Shown one piece after another: positions 43,027-48,907 of a stretch of DNA of 48,907 nt (the first letter of the stretch is position 1; the number at the start of each line of letters is the position of its first letter). The stretch is taken from contig JAFGYE010000118.1 of NCBI GenBank assembly GCA_016936255.1, positions 1 through 48,907 of the forward strand, written 5' to 3'. The notes below the pieces were generated by a model. That model was not told where the DNA came from. It was given only the letters and a program-made list of their open reading frames with translations, and did no database searches. The stretch comes from Marinifilaceae bacterium. GTDB taxonomy: Bacteria > Bacteroidota > Bacteroidia > Bacteroidales > Marinifilaceae. Both the position numbers and the translations under genes were made by a program.

Positions 43027-43162
43027 GATTCGGGAGTGTAGTGGTTAGGCATGATGATCGTATCGGAATTTCCTTATGAATAGTATATGGTTTTAGGGTT
43101 AAAACTTCGTATTGGAAATCATTTTGGGTTAGATAAAAGGCTGGTGGGGACCAGCCTTTTTT
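43027..43162 (+). ncRNA. Candidate small non-coding RNA, about 136 nt
   Basis: The 439-bp gap 42728-43166 contains a consensus promoter (42991-43020) and, 115 bp further, a perfect 10-bp terminator stem. The RNA between can fold: ATTTCC near 43059 pairs with GGAAAT near 43114, enclosing the hairpin GTTTTA-GGGT-TAAAAC. The only open frames are 10 and 31 codons, with no plausible products. The left end resembles a tRNA D-arm (TAGTGGTTAGGC), but no T-arm or acceptor mate follows. The start is placed about 7 bases after the -7 box. Family unknown. Confidence 0.5.
43135..43162. terminator. Terminator between the candidate sRNA and nadD
   Basis: AAAGGCTGGT (43136-43145), GGGG loop, ACCAGCCTTT (43150-43159), with Ts on the plus strand and A4 on the other side, so it can serve both convergent units. 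Confidence 0.9.
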
Positions 43163-43166
43163 CATT

Positions 43167-43745
43167 TTATAGCTTTTCGTAAAAGTGCATCTCTTTCAGG
43201 TAATTGTAAGCCTTTTCGGGCATGAAATAAGGAATGTTTTTTTTCTCTTTTATAGCTTCACGGATAAAACTTGAAGAGATTTCTATTAAGGGAGCATTTA
43301 CAGTGTGAATATTGCCGTTTAAGGTAATATCTTCACTATTGAAATTAGGACGAGGATAGATAAATATATCATGATTCTTTAGAATTAATTCATGATTCTT
43401 CCATTTTGGGAAGTTTTTTAAATTATCCGATCCGATAATCAGGCAAAATTGATGAGATGGATTCTTTTCTTGTAAATAGGTTAGAGTGTCGATGGTAAAA
43501 GAAGGCTGAGGCATTCCAAATTCAATATTTGAAGCCTTTAAATTCGGATACCGTTCAATGGCTCTATTTACCAATTCAAGACGATGGTAGTCGGCTAAAA
43601 GACTGTTTTTACTCTTGAAAGGATTGTGAGGACTAACCACAAACCAAATTTGTTCCATATCGGTGTATTCTGCCATGTAGTTAGCAATAGCAAGATGTCC
43701 AATATGTATTGGATTAAATGATCCGAAAAACAATCCTATTTTCAT
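43167..43745 (-). CDS. nadD: Nicotinate-nucleotide adenylyltransferase NadD
   Basis: A 192-aa NAD-synthesis enzyme that joins nicotinate mononucleotide to AMP. It has the nucleotidyltransferase motif GLFFGSFNPIHIGHLAIA (4-21) and the second motif ISSSFIREAIKE. The frame is open to 43835, but ATG 43745 gives the canonical N-terminus MKIGLFFGSFNP, and the upstream part overlaps gmk. It starts 19 bp after the gmk stop and is probably co-transcribed with it. Confidence 0.93.
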   Translation of the reverse strand: MKIGLFFGSFNPIHIGHLAIANYMAEYTDMEQIWFVVSPHNPFKSKNSLLADYHRLELVNRAIERYPNLKASNIEFGMPQPSFTIDTLTYLQEKNPSHQFCLIIGSDNLKNFPKWKNHELILKNHDIFIYPRPNFNSEDITLNGNIHTVNAPLIEISSSFIREAIKEKKNIPYFMPEKAYNYLKEMHFYEKL

Positions 43746-43764
43746 CCTCTCTGATGTAATATGC

Positions 43765-44331
43765 TTATTTACTAAGAAAATCGTGTATAGCAGCTTCAGC
43801 TTCAGCGAAAGCATCTTCCAGTTTATCGTTAACAATTACTTTATCAAACTGATCGGAAAAAGCTAATTCAAATTTAAACTTTTCAACTCGTTTGGCAATT
43901 ACTTCATCCGAATCAGTATTTCTGTTACGCAATCTGTTCTCCAATTCAGTAATTGACGGAGGTTGAATAAAAATAGCTAATGCTTCATGTTTGTAAAATT
44001 TCTTGATATTTGTTCCACCCACAACATCAACATCAAATATTACGTTTTTACCTTTTTTTCTAATCTTGTCAACCTCACTTTTAAGAGTTCCGTAAAAGCA
44101 ACCTTCATAAACTTCTTCCCATTCAAGAAATTCATCATTTTCGATTCTTGTTTTGAATTCTTCAACAGATAAAAAGTGATAGTCTTTACCGTCTGTTTCA
44201 TTGGCTCTTTTGGCTCTGCTGGTGGCCGATATTGAGAATTCTAATTTGAAATTCTGTTTTAACAGATGTTGAACTATTGTTGTTTTTCCAGATCCACTTG
44301 GAGCGGAAAATATGAATAATTTACCAGACAT
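43765..44331 (-). CDS. gmk: Guanylate kinase
   Basis: A 188-aa GMP kinase of normal length. P-loop is SAPSGSGKTTIV (9-20); GMP-binding segments include SATSRAKRANETDGKDYHF and EWEEVYEGCFYGT; the lid is RNRNTDSDEVIAKR. nadD follows on the same strand, and the YicC-family gene precedes it behind a terminator. Confidence 0.95.
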   Translation of the reverse strand: MSGKLFIFSAPSGSGKTTIVQHLLKQNFKLEFSISATSRAKRANETDGKDYHFLSVEEFKTRIENDEFLEWEEVYEGCFYGTLKSEVDKIRKKGKNVIFDVDVVGGTNIKKFYKHEALAIFIQPPSITELENRLRNRNTDSDEVIAKRVEKFKFELAFSDQFDKVIVNDKLEDAFAEAEAAIHDFLSK

Positions 44332-44361
44332 TTGATATTGCGTTAGAGAGATTAGTATTAT

Positions 44362-44391
44362 AAAAAAGCGCAGAGTGACTAACCCTACGCT
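44362..44391 (-). terminator. Terminator between the YicC-family gene and gmk
   Basis: On the minus strand AGCGTAG pairs with CTGCGCT (one G-T pair), followed by six Ts. Confidence 0.65.
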
Positions 44392-44413
44392 AAAATATGA
44401 TTTATTGTAATAA

Positions 44414-45292
44414 TTACAAGACGTTTAAAAGTTGTTCCTTTATTTTTTCCAATTCATCTTTCATGTCAATTACAATTTTTTGGATGTTGGAATCATTGGC
44501 TTTTGAACCCAGTGTGTTGATCTCACGTCCAATTTCCTGAGCAATAAAACCTAGTTTTTTGCCCTCAGAGTTGCCTGCATTCGATGTTTCTATGAAATAT
44601 TTGCAATGGTTAGCCAAACGAACTTTTTCTTCTGTAATATCTAATTTTTCAAGATAGTAAATGATTTCCTGTTCGAAACGGTTTTTATCTACATTCTGTT
44701 TTTCAACAAAATCTTTAAGATTATCATTAATTCGGGTACGAACCGTTTCAATTCGGTCATTTTCATATTGAGGAACTTGAGTCAAAAGATTCTCGATATT
44801 TGCTATTCTGGCAAAAATATCTTCCTGAAGTGCATTCCCTTCTTGATTACGGAAATCCATAATTCCTGCAAGGGCAGTTTTAAATCCTTCAAAAATCAGG
44901 TTCCATTCTTCTTCGTCAAGCTCTTGATATTCTACTTTAAGAGCATCCGGCAACTTCACTATGGTTTGCAAAATAGGCTCTTTGTCTATTGCGATTCCAA
45001 GATCCTGAGCCAGCTCATTTAATTGCTTGTAGTACGCTTCAACAATAGGTTTGTTGATTTTTGTTTCTTTGTCAGTACCAACACTTTCAATGAAAATGGA
45101 AAGTTCTACTTTTCCTCGTTCCAGCTTATTTTTAATCTCATTCCTTATCACCAAATCCTTTTCTTTGTAAAGGTTTGGTATTCGGGTATTGATATCTAGT
45201 TGTTTACTGTTTAGGGATTTGATTTCGATTGAAACCTTTTTGTTTTCCAGTTCAAGAATGGCTTTACCAAAGCCTGTCATCGATATTAACAT
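44414..45292 (-). CDS. YicC/YloC family endoribonuclease
   Basis: A 292-aa protein with the family N-terminus SMTGFGKA, the internal ISVEIKSLNS-type segment (VSIEIKSLNSKQLD) and the C-terminal DUF1732 part (NHCKYFIETSNAGNSEGKKLGFIAQEIGREINTLGSKA). E. coli YicC is an RNase acting on sRNA. The frame is open to 45343; ATG 45292 (MLISMTGFG) is preferred since a consensus promoter lies at 45313-45343. Confidence 0.92.
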   Translation of the reverse strand: MLISMTGFGKAILELENKKVSIEIKSLNSKQLDINTRIPNLYKEKDLVIRNEIKNKLERGKVELSIFIESVGTDKETKINKPIVEAYYKQLNELAQDLGIAIDKEPILQTIVKLPDALKVEYQELDEEEWNLIFEGFKTALAGIMDFRNQEGNALQEDIFARIANIENLLTQVPQYENDRIETVRTRINDNLKDFVEKQNVDKNRFEQEIIYYLEKLDITEEKVRLANHCKYFIETSNAGNSEGKKLGFIAQEIGREINTLGSKANDSNIQKIVIDMKDELEKIKEQLLNVL

Positions 45293-45312
45293 ATTTGGGC
45301 TATTTATTTCGG

Positions 45313-45343
45313 CAAAGGTAAGGGTTTGAAGTGGATTTACCAA
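45313..45343 (-). promoter_or_regulatory. Promoter of the YicC-family gene
   Basis: On the minus strand TTG (complement of 45341-45343), 20 bp, TACCTTTG (complement of 45313-45320). Confidence 0.65.
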
Positions 45344-45413
45344 TCAAATCCTTTAGAAGCTCGAAGTTGATTAATTATTAATTCTATTTAATTATTCGCA
45401 GATAAGATTCTGT

Positions 45414-46760
45414 TTATGAGTATTCCTGATGTGATACAATTGATTTTTTTTTCCACCGGCCGGTTCGGTAGTAAAGATATGAGAATATTGTTCCCATTGA
45501 CCAACCAAGGGGGATGGACCACCAAATTCCTGTTTCTCCAATTTTTGAAGACAGAAAATAGGCACCGGGAATGCGAATGATCCAAAGGGAAAAGAGTGTA
45601 ATAAACATTGGTATTAGTGTGTCACCTGCACCTCTTAATACTCCATTTGTGGTGAACATTGTAGAGAAAAGAAGATAGAAAGAACTCACTATGATTAAGT
45701 ATTTTTCACCAATGGCAATTACGTTTGTATCGGTAGTAAATAGTTTCATTAAGTGACTTCCAAATAGAATTATGATAGCAGTCATCATTAGGCAAAATAT
45801 ATTCGACATGATGAATGTAACTTTAAATCCTTGTCGAACCCGGTCAATTTTATTGACTCCTAAATTCTGGCCTACAAATGCAGCTACTGCCTGTGAAAAA
45901 TTCATTGCCGGCATCATAGCTAAAGAGTCGATTCTACCAGCGGCAGTATAGGCTGCAATAACATCAGTTCCAAAAGTATTTACAATTCCCAGTAAGGCCA
46001 TCATTCCCAGTGCGACAAACGTGTGTTGAAGACCTGAAGGGATACCAATTTTTAAACTTTTAATAAATATGTCTTTATCAAAAACCAATTTGAAAAGTGA
46101 AAATTTAATGATGCTATGGCTTCGGTTTAAGTAAATGATAGCGGAAATAAATGCACCACTTTGAGCAATAACTGTAGCCCAGGCTGCTCCCGCGATTCCC
46201 CACTTAAATACCATAACAAATAATAAATCGAATATAATATTAAAGATGGAGGCCAGTATTAAAAAGTATAGCGGTGTTTTGGAATCACCAAGTCCGCGAA
46301 GAATAGAACTGGTACCACTAAAACCAAAAAACATGATCATTCCGGCCATGTAGACATTTAAATAGCTTGTTGCCTGAGGTATTAATTCGATAGGCAGTTG
46401 TAGTAAAAGAAAAAGATGTTCACTAAAATAGATTCCAAGTATAGAGATGAAAATACCAGTGCCGAATAAAAAAATATACATGGTATCAATAGCTCTTTTC
46501 ACTTTATTGATGTCTTTTGCACCGTAAAATTGTGATATAACAATAGAAAAGCCGGAACCTATTCCAATTAGTAATGCTATAAGCGTGAATATAATCGGAA
46601 ATGATGCACCTACAGATGCAAGGGCTTCTTTTCCCAAAACCTTTCCAACAATAATGCTGTCTACAATATTATAGAGCTGCTGAAACACATTTCCCAACAA
46701 CATGGGTAAGGTGAAATTCAGTATGAGTCTGGTAATGTTTCCTTGGGTGAAATCTTTCAT
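45414..46760 (-). CDS. MATE family efflux transporter
   Basis: A 448-aa inner-membrane transporter with 12 predicted helices in two MatE halves: TLPMLLGNVFQQLYNIVDSIIVGKVLG at the start and IPSGLQHTFVALGMMALLGIVNTFG at about residue 245. MATE proteins export cationic drugs or metabolites using Na+ or H+ gradients; the substrate is unknown. It begins 52 bp after the ABC-F gene on the same strand, so the two may share a transcript. Confidence 0.92.
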   Translation of the reverse strand: MKDFTQGNITRLILNFTLPMLLGNVFQQLYNIVDSIIVGKVLGKEALASVGASFPIIFTLIALLIGIGSGFSIVISQFYGAKDINKVKRAIDTMYIFLFGTGIFISILGIYFSEHLFLLLQLPIELIPQATSYLNVYMAGMIMFFGFSGTSSILRGLGDSKTPLYFLILASIFNIIFDLLFVMVFKWGIAGAAWATVIAQSGAFISAIIYLNRSHSIIKFSLFKLVFDKDIFIKSLKIGIPSGLQHTFVALGMMALLGIVNTFGTDVIAAYTAAGRIDSLAMMPAMNFSQAVAAFVGQNLGVNKIDRVRQGFKVTFIMSNIFCLMMTAIIILFGSHLMKLFTTDTNVIAIGEKYLIIVSSFYLLFSTMFTTNGVLRGAGDTLIPMFITLFSLWIIRIPGAYFLSSKIGETGIWWSIPLGWSMGTIFSYLYYRTGRWKKKSIVSHQEYS

Positions 46761-46812
46761 TTAATTCAGTCTAGAGCAAAAAAGCTCAGCTATTTAAATT
46801 CAATATTGAAAT

Positions 46813-48675
46813 TTAAGCCCGTTCGCTTAATTCTAACCATCTGAATTCTTTTTCGTCAATTAATTCAATTACTTTTTCAATGCGACCCGCTTTTTCCATC
46901 AATTCATCGTTTGACAGACTTCCGGAACTCATCGCAATTTCAATTTCTTCTTTTTCTGTTGTTAGAGTTTCAATGTCAACTTCCAATTGCTCAAATTCTC
47001 TTTTTTCGTTAAAAGATAATTTTTTTGTTGGTTCCGATTTTGGTTTTTCTTTTTTAGGTGTTGCTAATTTTTCTGTTTTTTTAATTTCCTTTTCTTGCTG
47101 CACTTGAGAATCACGATAAATAGTGTAATTTCCGGGGAAATTTCTGATAATTCCATCGCCTTCAAATACAAATAATTGATCCACAACTTTATCCATAAAG
47201 TATCTGTCGTGAGATACGATGATCAGACATCCGGAAAAGCTAAGTAAATAATCTTCCAAAACATTCAAGGTCATGATGTCCAGATCATTGGTGGGCTCAT
47301 CCAAGATTAAGAAATTCGGGTTTTTCATCAAGACTGTCATCAGATACAATCGTCGTTTTTCACCGCCGCTTAGTTTCGAAACCTGATTGTACTGAGTTTT
47401 AGTTGGAAAAAGAAAGTATTCCAGAAATTGAGAGGCCGACATCACTTTTCCGTTGCCTAAATCAATGGATTCTGCAATTTCTTTTATTACGTCAATGATT
47501 CTTTCATTCTCATTAATTGTAATTCCATCTTGCTTGTAGTAGCCGTAAACTACTGTTTCTCCGATTTCAATAGAACCAGAATCGGCTTTAATATTGCGGG
47601 TAATCATGTTTAGGAATGTTGATTTTCCTGTTCCGTTTTTGCCTACGATTCCTATTTTTTCTCCTCTTTGAAATTTATAGCTGAAATCCTCTAGTATTTT
47701 TAAATCACCATAGCTTTTGTATAGACGATCCAGTTCCAGAATTTTATTTCCCAACCTTGCGGATTTAATATCTAAATCCATTTTTGTTTCTTTAAATCCA
47801 GAACTTGCTTTTTTCTTGATATCCTCAAAGGCATCAACTCTGTATTTGGCTTTTGTTCCCCTCGCTTGTGGCATTCTTCGTATCCATTCCTGCTCAGTTT
47901 TCATCAGTTTTTGAGCTTTGCCAACCTCGGCGTTTAGATTTTCGATTCGCTCTGCTCTTTTTTCCAAATAGTAAGAATAGTTGCCTTTATAGGTGAAGAG
48001 ACTATTAGACTCCATTTCGATAATTTCATTACAAACGCGATCCAGAAAATATCTATCGTGAGTAACCATTAATAATGTACCTTTCGATTTGTTAAGGTAT
48101 TCTTCAAGCCATTCTATCATTTCCAGATCCAAGTGGTTGGTCGGTTCATCAAGAATCAAGAAGTCAGGATCAGTAATTAGAACTTTAGCCAATCCAACTC
48201 TTTTTTTCTGTCCCCCGGAAAGCTCACCAATAATTTGATCGAAATTGGTGATTTTTAGTTTGGATAAGATTTGTTTTACCTTGTTTTCGTAATCCCAGGC
48301 CTTGAATTGATCCATTTTTTCAATGATATCTGTCATTGCTTCCTGATCATTTTCATTGATTATCCGTTCGTAGTCACGAATTACAGAAAGTACAGAGTCT
48401 GTGGAATTAAAAACTTCATTAAGGACAGTATTGCTGTTGTTCAGGTCAGGATTTTGTTCCAGATATGCTGTTTTTAAATCACTGCGAAAGCTGATGTCTC
48501 CACTATCCTGACTGTCCAGTCCTGAGATAATATTTAAAAGAGTAGTTTTTCCGGTACCGTTTTTTGCAATCAGTGCAATTTTATGTCCTTGTCCAATTCC
48601 GAAACTAATATTTTCAAATAGAGTAAGATCTCCGTAACTTTTGCTAAGGTTTTCAACCTGTAAATATGATATCAT
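46813..48675 (-). CDS. ABC-F family ATPase (Uup-like)
   Basis: A 620-aa cytosolic protein with two ATPase domains and no membrane part. Walker A loops are IAKNGTGKTTLL (about 36-47) and IVGKNGTGKSTFL; signatures are LSGGQKKRVGLAKVL and LSGGEKRRLYLMTVL; Walker B is LILDEPTNHLDLE and LILDEPTNDLDIM. The C-terminal coiled coil (about 545-620) is characteristic of Uup/ABC_tran_CTD members, which act at the ribosome or on DNA. TAAATTTG (complement of 48702-48709) is a possible -7 box. Confidence 0.93.
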   Translation of the reverse strand: MISYLQVENLSKSYGDLTLFENISFGIGQGHKIALIAKNGTGKTTLLNIISGLDSQDSGDISFRSDLKTAYLEQNPDLNNSNTVLNEVFNSTDSVLSVIRDYERIINENDQEAMTDIIEKMDQFKAWDYENKVKQILSKLKITNFDQIIGELSGGQKKRVGLAKVLITDPDFLILDEPTNHLDLEMIEWLEEYLNKSKGTLLMVTHDRYFLDRVCNEIIEMESNSLFTYKGNYSYYLEKRAERIENLNAEVGKAQKLMKTEQEWIRRMPQARGTKAKYRVDAFEDIKKKASSGFKETKMDLDIKSARLGNKILELDRLYKSYGDLKILEDFSYKFQRGEKIGIVGKNGTGKSTFLNMITRNIKADSGSIEIGETVVYGYYKQDGITINENERIIDVIKEIAESIDLGNGKVMSASQFLEYFLFPTKTQYNQVSKLSGGEKRRLYLMTVLMKNPNFLILDEPTNDLDIMTLNVLEDYLLSFSGCLIIVSHDRYFMDKVVDQLFVFEGDGIIRNFPGNYTIYRDSQVQQEKEIKKTEKLATPKKEKPKSEPTKKLSFNEKREFEQLEVDIETLTTEKEEIEIAMSSGSLSNDELMEKAGRIEKVIELIDEKEFRWLELSERA

Positions 48676-48755
48676 TTAATCTGTTCTTAATTTTTGGAGT
48701 TCAAATTTACAAATAAGTACTGACACATTACTAATCTGTTATTGAATTAGAATTA

Positions 48756-48798
48756 ACTTGTACAGGAGCTTGTTGACTATACAAGCTCCTGTGCAAGT
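48756..48798. repeat. 18-bp inverted repeat upstream of the ABC-F gene
   Basis: The arm at 48756-48773 (ACTTGTACAGGAGCTTGT) and its mate at 48781-48798 differ at one position (a G-U pair in RNA); loop TGACTAT. No T run follows. Part of the arm (CTTGTACAGG) also occurs in the 23-bp array at 11678-11687. Confidence 0.6.
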
Positions 48799-48810
48799 GA
48801 ATTGGGCATA

Positions 48811-48853
48811 AAAAAAAGAAGATGTCTCATAACAAAGTAGACATCCTCTTTTT
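48811..48853 (-). terminator. Large terminator hairpin at the window end
   Basis: AAAAAGAAGATGTCT (48813-48827) pairs with AGACATCCTCTTTTT (48839-48853) with one G-U pair. On the minus strand it is followed by 7-8 Ts, so it would end a gene entering from the right. Confidence 0.8.
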
Positions 48854-48876
48854 CATGATCTTTTGTTTTTTTGAGA

Positions 48877-48907
48877 TTAAACTGCCTTATACTGCTTATT
48901 TGTTTTT
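48877..48907 (-). CDS. Last codons of a gene cut by the window end (possible transposase)
   Basis: On the minus strand an open frame enters from the window edge and ends KTNKQYKAV then TAA (48877-48879), 24 bp before the strong terminator at 48811-48853. Ten codons cannot be identified. A basic/aromatic tail plus a terminal hairpin is the layout of many insertion-sequence transposase ends, and contigs often break at such repeats. Weak inference. Confidence 0.3.
   Translation of the reverse strand, partial: KTNKQYKAV

Noticed and set aside
43033-43060. tRNA-like string (GGGAGTG..TAGTGGTTAGGC)
   Set aside because: No anticodon arm of proper size, no TTCRA T-loop and no matching acceptor strand downstream, so it is not a tRNA.
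42845-43165. 106-codon open frame on the minus strand
   Set aside because: It runs through a consensus promoter and a perfect terminator on the opposite strand. The composition is unlike a real protein.

Overview
The window looks like a contig from a strictly or facultatively anaerobic Bacteroidota, most likely a marine Marinilabiliales/Marinifilaceae-type organism. The signs are AT-rich DNA, few Shine-Dalgarno sequences, Bacteroidota promoters (TTG/TTTG at -33 and TAnnTTTG at -7), S46 dipeptidyl-peptidase, DUF4270/DUF4907 proteins, a reg_prop sensor kinase, and a full NADH/ferredoxin-type [FeFe]-hydrogenase system. The assignment to a family is inference. Both window ends look like repeat or assembly breaks.

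Layout. 1-5058: a 5'-truncated glpT, a GlpQ-like glycerophosphodiesterase lipoprotein and two paralogous phosphate-selective-type porins. 5188-5355: an 8-unit, strictly 21-bp degenerate tandem array. 5474-11573: hypothetical protein, DUF2520 protein, KdsC-like phosphatase, UbiA-family prenyltransferase, Maf, a four-helix-bundle (S23-type) gene enclosed by an inverted repeat, and an S46 peptidase. 11588-11817: a second degenerate tandem array with a 23-bp period. 11972-12787: universal stress protein (minus strand).

13118-21944 is one long plus-strand operon. It starts with a signalling block (DRTGG protein, RsbW-like ATPase, a putative sensory [FeFe]-hydrogenase lacking the proton-shuttle Cys, DRTGG protein, PHP-domain protein, second HATPase protein) and ends with the catalytic trimeric hydrogenase (2Fe-2S protein, HydB/NuoF-like, HydA, HydC/NuoE-like). 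A second inverted-repeat-bounded four-helix-bundle gene has landed inside this operon.

21994-27204: LytTR regulator with a perfect 15-bp dyad upstream, DUF4907 protein, kelch lipoprotein, and the divergent DUF4270 lipoprotein plus an outer-membrane protein. 27414-34257: H-cluster maturases HydG (plus) and HydE (minus), a TM1266-type hydrogenase regulator and a 1265-aa periplasmic-propeller sensor kinase. HydF is not in the window.

34530-42727: ADP-forming acyl-CoA synthetase, a small membrane protein, an Mpv17-like membrane protein, flavodoxin, an aminotransferase and a four-gene 2-oxoacid:ferredoxin oxidoreductase. Together with the peptidase and hydrogenase these suggest fermentation of peptides: transamination, oxidative decarboxylation to acyl-CoA with reduced ferredoxin, ATP from the acyl-CoA, and H2 disposal of electrons. 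42991-43162: a strong promoter and a perfect terminator bracket about 135 non-coding bases, a candidate small RNA. 43167-48675 (minus): nadD, gmk, YicC-family nuclease, MATE transporter, ABC-F ATPase. The last bases hold two large hairpins and a ten-codon gene end that may belong to an insertion sequence.
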